Positions 37,822 to 47,064 of a stretch of DNA of 64,000 nt are shown here, one piece after another. A model generated the notes under the pieces. It ran no database searches, had not been told where the DNA came from, and was given only the letters and a program-made list of their open reading frames with translations. The position numbers and the translations under genes are program-made. This DNA is from Bradyrhizobium sp. Ce-3 (GTDB lineage: Bacteria > Pseudomonadota > Alphaproteobacteria > Rhizobiales > Xanthobacteraceae). Each line of letters starts with the position of its first letter. Positions within the stretch are counted from its first letter, which is position 1. The DNA lies in NCBI RefSeq assembly GCF_022835695.1, contig NZ_BQUV01000001.1, positions 1,216,263-1,280,262 of the forward strand, written 5' to 3'.

Positions 37822-38715
37822 ATGCAGGCTCTCTTCATCGGACAGACCTATATCGACGTCACCTTCATCACGGATCACATGCCTGTCGGCGACGAGAAGC
37901 ACGTCGCCGACGCCTATGCGGTGTCGTTCGGCGGCAACGCGGTGACCGCGGCGTTCTGCTGCGCCAAGCTCGGTGTCCAGCCGGACCTGATCGCCACCAT
38001 GGCCAATGACTGGCTGGGGCGGATGTTCTGGGACATGGCCGACCGCTACGGCATCTCGTTCCACCCGCGCAAGGTGAACTCGTCCTCGCTGTCCTTCATC
38101 ATGCCCCATGACGGCAAGCGCGCCATCGTCCGCTGCCGCGACGACCAGCACATCCACCCCTTTCCGCTGCTGAACATCAAGGGCTGCCGTGCGCTTCACA
38201 TCGACGGCCACCAGCCGGATGCCGCGATCCATTATGCGAAGCTGTGCCGGGAGGACGGCATCCTGACCTCGCTCGACGGCGGCGGCCTGCGCACCAACAC
38301 CCACGAGTTGCTGGCATTCATCGACGTTGCGATCGTCGCCGAGCGGCTGTGCGAGCAGATGGACAAGACGCCGGAGCAGATGCTCGACTATCTCAAGAGC
38401 CGCGGCTGCAAGGTCGGCGGCGTCACCATGGGCGAGCGCGGCCTGCTCTGGTATGACGAGGCGGGCACGGTGCGCACGCTGCCGGCGTTTCCGATCCCCC
38501 GCGAGCGCGTGATCGACACCAACGGCGCCGGCGACGTCTTCCATGGCGCCTACATCTATTCCTACCTCTCGAATCCGAGCAAAGGCTGGCATGAGCATTT
38601 CAAGTTCGCGCGTGCGGCGTCGACCTACAAGATCCAGAAGCTCGGCAACGAAGCCGGCCTGCCGACGCTCGCCGATATCGCGGCGGTCAAGCAGGAGTTC
38701 CGCACCGAGGCCTGA
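37822..38715 (+). CDS. PfkB-family sugar kinase
   Basis: This 297-residue kinase has the two PfkB signatures: GGNAVTAAFCCAKLG near residue 36 and DTNGAGDVFHGAYIY near residue 234, where the aspartate of GAGD is the catalytic base. It begins MQALFIGQTYIDVTFI, as ribokinase-like enzymes do. The substrate (sugar, nucleoside or 2-keto-3-deoxy acid) cannot be assigned. A second PfkB-family gene follows 22 bases downstream. Confidence 0.88.
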   Translation: MQALFIGQTYIDVTFITDHMPVGDEKHVADAYAVSFGGNAVTAAFCCAKLGVQPDLIATMANDWLGRMFWDMADRYGISFHPRKVNSSSLSFIMPHDGKRAIVRCRDDQHIHPFPLLNIKGCRALHIDGHQPDAAIHYAKLCREDGILTSLDGGGLRTNTHELLAFIDVAIVAERLCEQMDKTPEQMLDYLKSRGCKVGGVTMGERGLLWYDEAGTVRTLPAFPIPRERVIDTNGAGDVFHGAYIYSYLSNPSKGWHEHFKFARAASTYKIQKLGNEAGLPTLADIAAVKQEFRTEA

Positions 38716-38737
38716 CAATAGTGAATGGGGCTAGGCC

Positions 38738-39679
38738 ATGGGGCGCGTCTTCGTCGCCGGCAGCATCAACATGGACGTGGTGGCGACCGCCGAGCGCCAT
38801 CCGCGGATCGGCGAGACCGTCGCCGGCGAGGCCGTGCTGTATTTTCCAGGCGGCAAGGGCGCCAACCAGGCGGTGGCCTCGGCCAAGCTCGGCATGCCGA
38901 CCACGCTGATCGGCCGGCTCGGCACTGACGCGTTCGGCCGGGAGCTCAGAACCTTCCTTGCCGCGCAAGGCGTCGACCTCTCCTTCGTCAAGGACACCGG
39001 CGGCACACATTCGGGCACGGCGATCATCACGCTTGCCAATGCCGACAACACGATCGTCGTCGTGCCGGGCGCCAACGGACTGGTCGATGTCGATGATGTG
39101 GCGGCACCGATCCTCGCCAAGGGTGACGTCGCGGTCAGCCAGTTCGAGATCCCGCTGCCGACGATCGCCGCATTCTTCAGCCGCGCCCGCGCCGCCGGTG
39201 CCACCACGATCCTTAATCCGGCGCCGGCGAAACAGGCCGACAAGGCCCTGCTCGATCTGGTCGACGTCCTGATCCTCAACGAGACCGAGCTCGGCCTTCT
39301 GACCGGGCGCGAGCTCAAGGACGGCGACAAAAACGAGACCTTCATGGAAGCCGCGCGATTGCTGCAAGCCCGCGACGATCAGATCGTCTGCGTCACGCTG
39401 GGCAAACGCGGCATCGTGGCCCTCGTCAACGGCAACATGCACGTCGATCCGGGCCGCGCCGTCAAGGCGGTCGACAGCACCGGCGCAGGTGACTGCTTTG
39501 TCGGAGCGGTCGCGGCCCTGCTCGCGGAGGGACAGCCGATCCAGGCCGCGATGTCCTACGCCAACATCGCTGCGTCGATCTGCGTGCAGCGAATGGGCGC
39601 AGCACCGTCCATGCCGACGGTCGAAGAGGTGAAGGCCGCTCTCTCCACCCGTCGTCCCGGCGCAGGCCGGGACTTATAA
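38738..39679 (+). CDS. rbsK: Ribokinase (PfkB family)
   Basis: This 313-residue enzyme matches ribokinase: an N-terminal VAGSINMDVVATAERHP, the GGKGANQAVASAKLG signature, ILNPAPA, NETELGLLTG and the DSTGAGDCFVGA catalytic motif. Ribokinase phosphorylates ribose at O5. The last ten or so residues (TRRPGAGRDL) are encoded by a dispersed repeat and are not part of the fold, so the ancestral stop was probably lost to repeat insertion. It is paired with another PfkB kinase. Confidence 0.88.
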   Translation: MGRVFVAGSINMDVVATAERHPRIGETVAGEAVLYFPGGKGANQAVASAKLGMPTTLIGRLGTDAFGRELRTFLAAQGVDLSFVKDTGGTHSGTAIITLANADNTIVVVPGANGLVDVDDVAAPILAKGDVAVSQFEIPLPTIAAFFSRARAAGATTILNPAPAKQADKALLDLVDVLILNETELGLLTGRELKDGDKNETFMEAARLLQARDDQIVCVTLGKRGIVALVNGNMHVDPGRAVKAVDSTGAGDCFVGAVAALLAEGQPIQAAMSYANIAASICVQRMGAAPSMPTVEEVKAALSTRRPGAGRDL

Positions 39680-39791
39680 CCACAAATCTTAATTGTTGTG
39701 CGGCGCCGGAACGACTAGTCCCGTTCACAACGTAGGCTGCGGAGTATGGGTCCAGGCTCCGTGCGCAATCGCGCACTCGGCTGGGACGACG
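39650..39791. repeat. Dispersed palindromic repeat, copy C
   Basis: This 142-bp element starts CGTCGTCCCGGCGCAGGCCG and ends GGGACGACG, with the near-palindrome GTGCGCAATCGCGCAC at 39761-39776. Its first 30 bases encode the last residues and stop of the ribokinase gene. The rest fills the space between two convergent genes, where it may act as a two-way hairpin terminator. Confidence 0.8.
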
Positions 39792-39793
39792 GC

Positions 39794-41017
39794 TTACATT
39801 TGCGCCAGCGCACCCTTCAGATCGAACCCGGGATCCCCCGCCTGCTCCGGCGTGATCGAACCGCCGGCGCCGAGCAGCCGGCGGCCGAACATGTGATCGC
39901 CGGCGCGATTGACCGACTCGATGCCGAGCAATTTGTCGCCGCGATAGCAGAACGCCGAGAACGCGCCCGCCGCACGGTCGCCGCGCACCACGACGCGGTC
40001 ATAGCCGGTGGTGAGACCAGCCATCTGCAGCTTGTCGGGACCCTGGTCGCTCCAGAACCACGGCAGGCCGTCATAGACCTCGGTCTTGCCGGTCAGCCGC
40101 GACGCCACGCAGCGCGCATGGTCGGTCGCGTTCTGCACCGACTCCAGCCGCAGCGATCCGCCGAACCGCTTGCTGGCATAGAGCGCGCAATCGCCGATCG
40201 CGGAAATATTGGGATCGGCGGTCAGCAGATGCTCGTCGACGATGATGCCGGATGCGACCGGCAGCCCGGCCTGGGCGGCAAGCTCGACATTCGGCAGCAC
40301 GCCGACGCCGACCACGACGAGATCGGCCGGGATATGCGTGCCGTTGCTCAGGCTGACGCCGGTGACCCTGGCGCCATCGGCCTCGATCGCCGTGACCTGG
40401 ACGCCGAGATGGATCCGGATGCCGGCCGCAGCGTGGCGCGCCTGCGAGAATTCGGAAATCTCCGCGGTCACCGCCCGCGCCATCACGCGGGAGGCCAGCT
40501 CGACCACGTCGACCTCGAGGCCCTTGGCCCGCGCGGTGGCGGCGAATTCGAGCCCGACGAAGCCTGCGCCGATAACCACGACGCGCATGCCGGGTGCGAT
40601 CAAGTCGCGCAGCGCCTGGCTCTCGTCGAGGATGCGCAAATAGCGGACTGCGTCGAGCTTGGCGTTGGGAATATCGAGCAGCCGGTTCCGCGCGCCGGTC
40701 GCGAACACCAGATGGCCGTAGTCGAGCGAGGTGCCGGAGGCGAGCGCCACCTTTCGCGCGTTGCGGTCGATCGCGTGCGCGCGATCGGTGATCAGCTCGA
40801 TCTTGTTGTCGTGGTAGAATTTCTCGGGCCGGAACATCAGGGTCTCGGGCCCGCCGGTCCCCTTCAGATAGGCCTTCGACAGCGGCGGCCGCTGATACGG
40901 CAGATGGCCTTCGTCATTGAGCAGGGCGATGCGTTCGGCGAAGCCAGCCTGGCGCAGCGACGCCGCGAGCTGGAAGCCGGCGTGGCCGGCGCCGACGATG
41001 ATGACGGAGCCTGTCAT
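39794..41017 (-). CDS. FAD-dependent ferredoxin-reductase-like oxidoreductase
   Basis: This 407-residue flavoprotein has the FAD site VIIVGAGHAGFQLAASLRQ at the N-terminus, an NADH site VVVIGAGFVGLEFAATA near residue 150 and the AIGDCA motif near residue 285; the C-terminal part is the reductase dimerisation domain. The layout is that of putidaredoxin/rhodocoxin reductases, which pass electrons from NADH to ferredoxins for P450s or oxygenases. No ferredoxin or oxygenase adjoins it. I start at the ATG at 41017, since sequence before it lacks homology. Confidence 0.88.
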   Translation of the reverse strand: MTGSVIIVGAGHAGFQLAASLRQAGFAERIALLNDEGHLPYQRPPLSKAYLKGTGGPETLMFRPEKFYHDNKIELITDRAHAIDRNARKVALASGTSLDYGHLVFATGARNRLLDIPNAKLDAVRYLRILDESQALRDLIAPGMRVVVIGAGFVGLEFAATARAKGLEVDVVELASRVMARAVTAEISEFSQARHAAAGIRIHLGVQVTAIEADGARVTGVSLSNGTHIPADLVVVGVGVLPNVELAAQAGLPVASGIIVDEHLLTADPNISAIGDCALYASKRFGGSLRLESVQNATDHARCVASRLTGKTEVYDGLPWFWSDQGPDKLQMAGLTTGYDRVVVRGDRAAGAFSAFCYRGDKLLGIESVNRAGDHMFGRRLLGAGGSITPEQAGDPGFDLKGALAQM

Positions 41018-41243
41018 CGGAACAACCCAAATGCGCGCGAGCAGGAGTGACCCATGCCGTTTCCTCTTGTTGATGTTAGCTTGCTTGCCCGTCCCCACAG
41101 CGCTCGTGTCTGCGTACCGAAGGCTGGCGGGCATTTGGCCTCATGGCTCGCGCTGATGCAAGGGGTCTCCGGCAATTCCGGCCACCCGATACCGCGCCTC
41201 CGGCGGCCGTGCCGGATTGCCACGGCTCCCGCCAAGGCCTTAA

Positions 41244-42068
41244 ATGCCCGGAAATAACAAGCCCAAGGTCTTCAATATGCCAGCACCCGCCTCCGCCAAC
41301 GACCCCGCTTTGCTCCGCATCGACGGCGCCATCGCTACCATCACGCTGAACCGGCCGGCCGCGTTCAATGCGATCGACCTGACGATCGCCAAGAAGCTCG
41401 AGCAGCTCAGCGCCGAGGTCGAAGCCAACAAGGATGTCCGCGTCATAATCATCGAGGGCGAAGGCCGCGCGTTCTGCGCCGGTGGCGACCTGCAGACCAT
41501 CGGCGCCGCGACCGAAGCCAACAACGTCACCCCCGTGGTCGGCGAGATGCTGCACCACTACCACGCCTTCATCGAGACGGTGCGGCGGATGCCGAAGATC
41601 GTGCTGTCCAGCGTGCATGGTTCGGCGGCCGGCGCCGGCATGGGCCTCGCCTTCGTGACCGACCTCTGCATCGCCGCGGACGATGCCCGCTTCACGCCCG
41701 CCTATGCCAAGATCGGCGTGTCGCCGGACGGCGGCAGCACGGTCGGCATCGTCGGTACGGTCGGGACCCGCCGCGCGCTGCAGATCTTCCTCGCCGAAGA
41801 CGGCTTCACCGCGCAGCAGGCCTATGAATGGGGGCTGGTGGTCAAGACCGTCCCCGCGACCGAGCTGAAGGCGGCCACCCGGCAGCTCGCCGAACGCCTG
41901 GCAAAGAATCCGCCCGCAGCGATCGCGGCAACCAAGTCGCTGGTCTATCAGGCCGCCACCACGCCGACCAGGCAGCAGCTCGACGCCGAGGAGCACAAGA
42001 TCATCGCGACCATGCATACCGACGACTTCCGCGTCGCCGTGAAGAAGTTCACCAGCAAGTCGAAATAA
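41244..42068 (+). CDS. Enoyl-CoA hydratase/isomerase (crotonase) family protein
   Basis: This protein of up to 274 residues has the crotonase fold with the CoA-site AFCAGGDLQ and oxyanion loop HGSAAGAGMGLA. The catalytic loop reads AKIGVSPDGGST, with aspartate where hydratases usually have a second glutamate; this resembles isomerase-type members such as PaaG. An ATG at 41277, after the first 11 residues, is an equally possible start. Its end is 9 bases from the convergent TRAP permease gene. The CoA thioester substrate is unknown. Confidence 0.85.
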   Translation: MPGNNKPKVFNMPAPASANDPALLRIDGAIATITLNRPAAFNAIDLTIAKKLEQLSAEVEANKDVRVIIIEGEGRAFCAGGDLQTIGAATEANNVTPVVGEMLHHYHAFIETVRRMPKIVLSSVHGSAAGAGMGLAFVTDLCIAADDARFTPAYAKIGVSPDGGSTVGIVGTVGTRRALQIFLAEDGFTAQQAYEWGLVVKTVPATELKAATRQLAERLAKNPPAAIAATKSLVYQAATTPTRQQLDAEEHKIIATMHTDDFRVAVKKFTSKSK

Positions 42069-42076
42069 AGGTCTAG

Positions 42077-43417
42077 CTAATTCGGGCAGATGTATCCCGT
42101 GCCGCCGGGTGCCTTGAAGCACCCGACCGATTCCGGGATCACCTGCTTCGGCAGCCAGAGCACGACCTTCGGGAAGTAGATCGTGAAGCAGATCGTGACC
42201 AGGAACACGACATAGATCGGCAACGCCGCGCGCAGCGCCTTCGCAAAGCTGATGCCGACGAATTTCGACGCCATCAGCAGCACCAGCCCGTAGGGCGGCG
42301 TGATCAGGCCGAAAGCCAGCGTCGCGATCAGCACCACGCCCATATGCACGCCGTTGATGTCGCCGGCCTGGGTCAGCGCATTCACCAGCGGCATGAAGAT
42401 GATGATGGTCGGCACCGGCTCGATGAAATCGCCGACCACGGTGAACAGCAGCACCATCAGCAGCATGATGAGATGCGGATCGTTGCCGGCGATCGAGGTG
42501 ATCCAGTCGGCGATGTAGATCGCGCCGCGCAGATAGGCCAGCATCCAGCCGAACGCGTTCGCCGCGCCGATCGTGATCAGCGGCAGCGAGAAAATGAGAC
42601 CGGCGAGGCAGAAATCGTACGGGATCTTTTTCAGGTGCCCGCGGTTCAGCGCCGGGATCACCACGATGATGATGTAGGCGACCGCGACCACGCCGGCCTC
42701 GGTCGGCGTGAACCATCCGGTCAGGATGCCGCCGAGCAGGATCACCGGGATCATCAGCGGCAGCGCGGCGTCGCCGGCAGCGAAGACGACCTGGCGCAGC
42801 GGCGCCCGCGGCTTGCGCAAGCCCGAGGGCCCGAAGAAGTAGCAATAGATCATCAGCCCGAAGCCGATCATCAGGCCGGGGACCACGCCGGCCATGAACA
42901 GGCCGGCGATCGAGACATTGCCGACCGCGCCATAGACCACCGCCGTGATGCTCGGCGGCACCAGCGCCGCGATCGTCGAGGCCGAGGCGATGATCGCGGC
43001 GATGAAGGCGGGCTCGTAGCCTTCGCGCTTCATCGGCCCGCCGAGCGCCCGGCTCATCACCGCGACGTCGGCGGTGGTCGAGCCCGACATTTCCGAGAAG
43101 AACATGCTGAACACGACCACGACCTGCGACAGCCCGCCCCTGATATGGCCGACCAGCGACACCGACAGATTGGCGATACGAACCACGACATTCGCCGAAC
43201 TCATGAGCTCGCCGACCAAGAGGAAGAAGGGGATCGCAAGCAGTGCCTCGGAATCGACCCCGTCGAAGATCTTCTGGATGATCGCCGCCAGCGAGACATC
43301 AGACAGAATCGCGCCGACGAACACGCCGGCCATCAGCGAGAACGGCACCGGCACGCCGAGATAGCCGAAGAACAGGAAGCAGAACGACATCAGCGCAAGC
43401 ACGACCGGTGCGCTCAC
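42077..43417 (-). CDS. dctM: TRAP transporter large permease (DctM family)
   Basis: This 446-residue membrane protein has the DctM/TRAP-L pattern of about 12 hydrophobic segments, including SGSTTADVAVMSRALGGPMKREGY and TPTEAGVVAVAYI, which are family hallmarks. It begins with a GTG overlapping the small-permease stop by four bases. It forms the transport core of a sodium-driven TRAP importer, whose binding protein is encoded upstream. The ligand may be a sugar acid, judging from the neighbouring enzymes. Confidence 0.93.
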   Translation of the reverse strand: MSAPVVLALMSFCFLFFGYLGVPVPFSLMAGVFVGAILSDVSLAAIIQKIFDGVDSEALLAIPFFLLVGELMSSANVVVRIANLSVSLVGHIRGGLSQVVVVFSMFFSEMSGSTTADVAVMSRALGGPMKREGYEPAFIAAIIASASTIAALVPPSITAVVYGAVGNVSIAGLFMAGVVPGLMIGFGLMIYCYFFGPSGLRKPRAPLRQVVFAAGDAALPLMIPVILLGGILTGWFTPTEAGVVAVAYIIIVVIPALNRGHLKKIPYDFCLAGLIFSLPLITIGAANAFGWMLAYLRGAIYIADWITSIAGNDPHLIMLLMVLLFTVVGDFIEPVPTIIIFMPLVNALTQAGDINGVHMGVVLIATLAFGLITPPYGLVLLMASKFVGISFAKALRAALPIYVVFLVTICFTIYFPKVVLWLPKQVIPESVGCFKAPGGTGYICPN

Positions 43418-43998
43418 GGCTGCACTCCCGAGGTTGCGCTGGTGTTGATCGCGGGAATTGGAAGATCGTCATCCGGCGGTTCCGGATGATCAAAGCCGTT
43501 GCGGACGCCGTTGACGAGTTGCTCGATCGTGAACAGGCCGATCAGGATGCCCGACAGCGGGATCACCGCATAGAGCGAGGCGATCGGCGTGCCCGACGGC
43601 AGGCGGAAACTGCCGAAGCCGCGCAGGTAGTTCTGGTAGCCATACCAGACCAGGCAGAAGGCGACGCCCAGCACGACAACGCGAATGACGATCTCGACGA
43701 ATGTCCGCGACCTGCCGTGCATCGCCTCCGAGATCGCCGTGAGATAGAGATGATCGTTACGCCGGGTCGCGACCGCGGCGCCGATGAAGATCGCATAGAT
43801 GAACAGCGTCGAGGTCACCTCCTGCAGCCACAGCCAGGGATGACCGATGGTGCGCGTGACGATGTCGGCCGTGACCGAGAGCGAGAAGCCGAAGCACAGC
43901 AGGCCGCACAGCATCATCAGGATCAGCTCGAGCCGGTCGAGCGCCCGCCATTTCAGATGCCGCTGCCGTTGCAGCACCAGTTTGTCGGCGATGGCCAT
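43414..43998 (-). CDS. dctQ: TRAP transporter small permease (DctQ family)
   Basis: This 194-residue protein has four hydrophobic helices and the DctQ signature (VTADIVTRTIGHPWLWLQEVTSTLFIYAIFIGAAVATRRNDHLYL). It pairs with the large permease through a four-base gene overlap. The gene lies between the large permease and a dispersed repeat that separates it from the binding-protein gene. Confidence 0.9.
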   Translation of the reverse strand: MAIADKLVLQRQRHLKWRALDRLELILMMLCGLLCFGFSLSVTADIVTRTIGHPWLWLQEVTSTLFIYAIFIGAAVATRRNDHLYLTAISEAMHGRSRTFVEIVIRVVVLGVAFCLVWYGYQNYLRGFGSFRLPSGTPIASLYAVIPLSGILIGLFTIEQLVNGVRNGFDHPEPPDDDLPIPAINTSATSGVQP

Positions 43999-44011
43999 GC
44001 CCGAAATTCCC

Positions 44012-44151
44012 CGTCGTCCCGGCGAAGGCCGGGACCCATACCCCCGGCGCGAGTTGCTTGCAGAAAGTCGGCGACCTTATCGCTCAACTGTAGGGCCGCG
44101 GCGTATGGGTTCCGGCCCCCGTGCGCAATTGCGCACTAGGCCGGGACGACG
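44012..44151. repeat. Dispersed palindromic repeat, copy D
   Basis: This 140-bp element starts CGTCGTCCCGGCGAAGGCCG and ends GGCCGGGACGACG, and has the perfect 16-bp palindrome GTGCGCAATTGCGCAC at 44121-44136. It sits between the TRAP binding-protein stop (five bases away) and the small-permease start, the same relative place as copy A in the NMT1-type operon. Confidence 0.82.
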
Positions 44152-44155
44152 CTGG

Positions 44156-45157
44156 CTAATTGATCGCGCGGATCAAATTCTTGATCTTCTCCGCATGAGG
44201 CCCGAGATCCTTGGCGAGCTTGTCGAGATAGGGATCGGCAATCGCGGTAAAGCTCTTCTTGTCGACGTCCTCGACCACCTTGACGCCGAACGATTTCAGC
44301 TTGGTCAGCGCATTGCGCTCCAGCTCGAAGGCTTTCTGCGGCTCCTTGGCACTGACCTCGTTGGCCGCAGCCTGCACCCACTGCTTCTGCTCGGCGGAGA
44401 GGCTCTGCCAGAGCTTGTCGGAGACGAACAGCAGCGCGTTGTTGGCCTCGTGCTCGGTGATCGACAGCACCGGCGCGACCTCATAGTGCTTGTTGACGAG
44501 ATAGACATTGATGCTGTTCTCGGCGGCATCGACCACGCCGGTTTGCAGCGAGGTGTAGACGCTGCCGAACGGCATGTGGACGGTCTGCGCGCCATAGGCC
44601 GGGAACATGGTGTCCTCGGTCGCGGTCGCCTGCACCCGGACCTTCATGCCCTTGAGGTCGCCGACATTGTGGATTTCCCGCTTGCTGTAGATGTGGCGCA
44701 CGCCCTGCGAGCCGGTGCCGATCACATGCAGGCCCTGGGCGGTCTCGTCGATCATGGTCTTGATGGCGTCGAACACCTGCGGGTCCGCCAGCGCCTTGAT
44801 CACATGGGCATCGTTGCGAAACAGGAAATGCAGCGACATCACGCCGGCCTGCGGCGAGATCGTCGCGGTGTTGGCGGAGGAGATGATCGCGAACTCGATA
44901 TCGCCCGATTTGACGAGCTGCAGCAGCTGCGGCTCCTGGCCGAGTTGCGCGCCGGGATATTGATCGACGATCAACGTCCCCTTGCTCAATTCCTTGAGCT
45001 TCTCGGCAAACAGATCGCCGGCGACCGAGTAGCCGGTGTTGCGCGGCTGGTCATAGGCGAAGCGGAAGTGCTTGACCTCCTGCGCGCCGGCACGCGCGGG
45101 CAGCAGCAACGCGGCAGCGGCCATGGCGATCCCGACGATCTTGGCTGAATAGCCCAT
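44156..45157 (-). CDS. dctP: TRAP transporter substrate-binding protein (DctP family)
   Basis: This 333-residue periplasmic protein has a signal peptide (residues 1 to about 26, ending ARAGAQ) and a DctP domain with FRFAYDQPRN, QYPGAQLGQEPQLLQLVKSG and the family's GMKVRVQATATE and TGVVDAAENSI blocks; the arginine in KVRVQ normally binds the ligand carboxylate. A GGGGAA ribosome site precedes the ATG at 45157. Two candidate GntR sites lie 54-127 bases upstream. Sugar acids are a reasonable ligand guess. Confidence 0.93.
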   Translation of the reverse strand: MGYSAKIVGIAMAAAALLLPARAGAQEVKHFRFAYDQPRNTGYSVAGDLFAEKLKELSKGTLIVDQYPGAQLGQEPQLLQLVKSGDIEFAIISSANTATISPQAGVMSLHFLFRNDAHVIKALADPQVFDAIKTMIDETAQGLHVIGTGSQGVRHIYSKREIHNVGDLKGMKVRVQATATEDTMFPAYGAQTVHMPFGSVYTSLQTGVVDAAENSINVYLVNKHYEVAPVLSITEHEANNALLFVSDKLWQSLSAEQKQWVQAAANEVSAKEPQKAFELERNALTKLKSFGVKVVEDVDKKSFTAIADPYLDKLAKDLGPHAEKIKNLIRAIN

Positions 45158-45210
45158 CGCGACGTTCCCCCTGTTTTTGATTGACCCGATCATCCCACCA
45201 GTCCCGCGGG

Positions 45211-45284
45211 ATTGTCAATAAAACAGAAGGAATCAGACGATCGTCGCCGCTATCGAGCGCCGCGCTGCCGAAATTATCGACAAT
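45211..45284. promoter_or_regulatory. Candidate GntR operator pair upstream of dctP
   Basis: ATTGTCAAT (45211-45219) and the variant ATCGACAAT (45276-45284) are odd-length palindromes of form ATTGNCAAT, with centres 65 bp apart. They occupy the gap between the dehydratase gene and the TRAP binding-protein gene. An equivalent pair occurs at 47065-47136 beside the GntR gene. Confidence 0.65.
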
Positions 45285-45310
45285 TCGGCTAGCACGCCGA
45301 ACGACGTCGG

Positions 45311-47014
45311 CTACTTCCCCTTGGCGCGCATGAAGTCGAAATCGCAGCCCTCGTCGGCTTGCAGGATGGTCTCGTTGAAAAGATGCGCGTAGCCGCGCCT
45401 GGCCCAATCCGGCGTGCCGGCCGGTGCCAGTGCCGCGCGCCGCTTCTGCAATTCTGCCTCGTCGACCAGCAGATCGATGCTGCGCTTGGCGACGTCGAGC
45501 CGGATCATGTCGCCGTTGCGCACCAGCCCGAGCGGACCGCCGACGGCGGACTCCGGCGTGATGTGCAGCACGATGGTGCCGAACGCCGTGCCGCTCATTC
45601 GCGCATCCGAGATGCGGACCATGTCCTTGACGCCGGTGCGCGCAAGCTTCTTCGGGATCGGCAGGTAGCCCGCTTCCGGCATGCCCGGCGCGCCCTTGGG
45701 GCCGGCGTTGCGCAGCACCAGCACGTCGTCGGCGGTCACATCGAGCGCGGGATCGTCGACCCGCAGCGTCATGTCCTCGACCGACTCGAACACCACGGCA
45801 CGGCCGGTGTGCTGCAGCAGTTTTGGGCTCGCCGCCGACTGCTTGATCACGGCACCGCGCGGCGCGAGATTGCCGTGCAGGATCGCCATCGCGCCTTCGG
45901 ACTTGATCGGGTTCGCCTTGGAGCGGATCGCATCCTGCCCCGGCACGTCCTCTGCGCCGGCGACGACCTCACGCAGGGTCTGTCCGGTGATGGTCTTGGC
46001 ATCGAGGTCGATGAGGTCGCCGAGTTGCGCCATCAGCTTCGGCACGCCTCCGGCATGATGGAAATGCTCCATGTAGTGCTCGCCCGACGGCTTGAGGTCG
46101 ACCAGCACGGGCACCTCGCGGCCGAGCCTGTCGAACGCCTCAAGATCGATCTTGTACGGCGAACGGTTGGCGATGGCGGTGAGGTGGATCAGCCCGTTGG
46201 TCGAGCCGCCGATCGCCTGCATCACGACCTGGGCGTTGCGGAACGAAGCCGGCGTCAGGATCTCGCTTGGCTTCGGTCCCTTGGTCTTGGCCATTTCGGC
46301 GGCGACGCGACCGCTGGCCTCCGCGGAGCGGAAGCGTTCGGCATGCGGCGCCGGGATGGTCGCGCTCATCGGCAGCGACAGCCCGAGCGCCTCGGTGATG
46401 CAGGCCATGGTGGAGGCCGTGCCCATCACCATGCAGGTGCCGACGGACGGCGCAAGGCGCCCGTTCACCGCCTCGATCTCGTTGTCGTCGATCTCGCCGG
46501 CGCGATACTTGCCCCACAACCTGCGGCAATCGGTGCAGGCACCGAGCACCTCGCCCTTGTGATGACCGACCACCATCGGCCCGACCGGAATCACCACGGT
46601 CGGCAGATCGGCGCTGATCGCCGCCATGAGCTGTGCCGGCAGGGTCTTGTCGCAGCCCCCGATCACGATCACCGAATCCATCGGCTGGGCGCGGATCATC
46701 TCCTCGGTATCCATCGCCATCAGGTTGCGCAGATACATCGAGGTCGGATGCGCGAAGCTCTCGGCGATCGAGATGGTCGGAAACACGAACGGCATCGCCC
46801 CCGACAGCATCACGCCGCGCTTCACGGCCTCGATGATCTGCGGAACGTTGCCGTGGCAGGGATTGTAGTCGCTGTAGGTGTTGGTGATGCCGACGATCGG
46901 ACGATTGAGCGCATCATCCGAATAGCCCATCGCCTTGATGAACGCCTTGCGCAGGAACAGTGAGAAGCCGGCGTCACCATAGCTGGTCAGTCCCTTGCGA
47001 AGTCCGTCGGCCAT
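45311..47014 (-). CDS. IlvD/Edd family dehydratase (sugar-acid dehydratase)
   Basis: This 567-residue enzyme belongs to the dihydroxy-acid/phosphogluconate dehydratase family. The iron-sulfur cysteines are Cys53 (NPCHGN), Cys121 (GGCDKT) and Cys194 (VGTCMVMGTASTM). The other blocks (PSGEHYMEHFHHAGG, GAPGMPE, SDARMSGTAFG) are those of the pentonate/arabinonate branch and of IlvD. The TRAP importer, lactonase, aldehyde dehydrogenase and GntR neighbours favour a sugar-acid substrate such as a pentonate, giving a 2-keto-3-deoxy acid. Valine-pathway IlvD is the alternative but unlikely in this context. Confidence 0.88.
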   Translation of the reverse strand: MADGLRKGLTSYGDAGFSLFLRKAFIKAMGYSDDALNRPIVGITNTYSDYNPCHGNVPQIIEAVKRGVMLSGAMPFVFPTISIAESFAHPTSMYLRNLMAMDTEEMIRAQPMDSVIVIGGCDKTLPAQLMAAISADLPTVVIPVGPMVVGHHKGEVLGACTDCRRLWGKYRAGEIDDNEIEAVNGRLAPSVGTCMVMGTASTMACITEALGLSLPMSATIPAPHAERFRSAEASGRVAAEMAKTKGPKPSEILTPASFRNAQVVMQAIGGSTNGLIHLTAIANRSPYKIDLEAFDRLGREVPVLVDLKPSGEHYMEHFHHAGGVPKLMAQLGDLIDLDAKTITGQTLREVVAGAEDVPGQDAIRSKANPIKSEGAMAILHGNLAPRGAVIKQSAASPKLLQHTGRAVVFESVEDMTLRVDDPALDVTADDVLVLRNAGPKGAPGMPEAGYLPIPKKLARTGVKDMVRISDARMSGTAFGTIVLHITPESAVGGPLGLVRNGDMIRLDVAKRSIDLLVDEAELQKRRAALAPAGTPDWARRGYAHLFNETILQADEGCDFDFMRAKGK

Positions 47015-47064
47015 ACTCTTTGATCCCGTGGTTGTCCGGCCGCACTTAAGGAGCGACCGGAATT

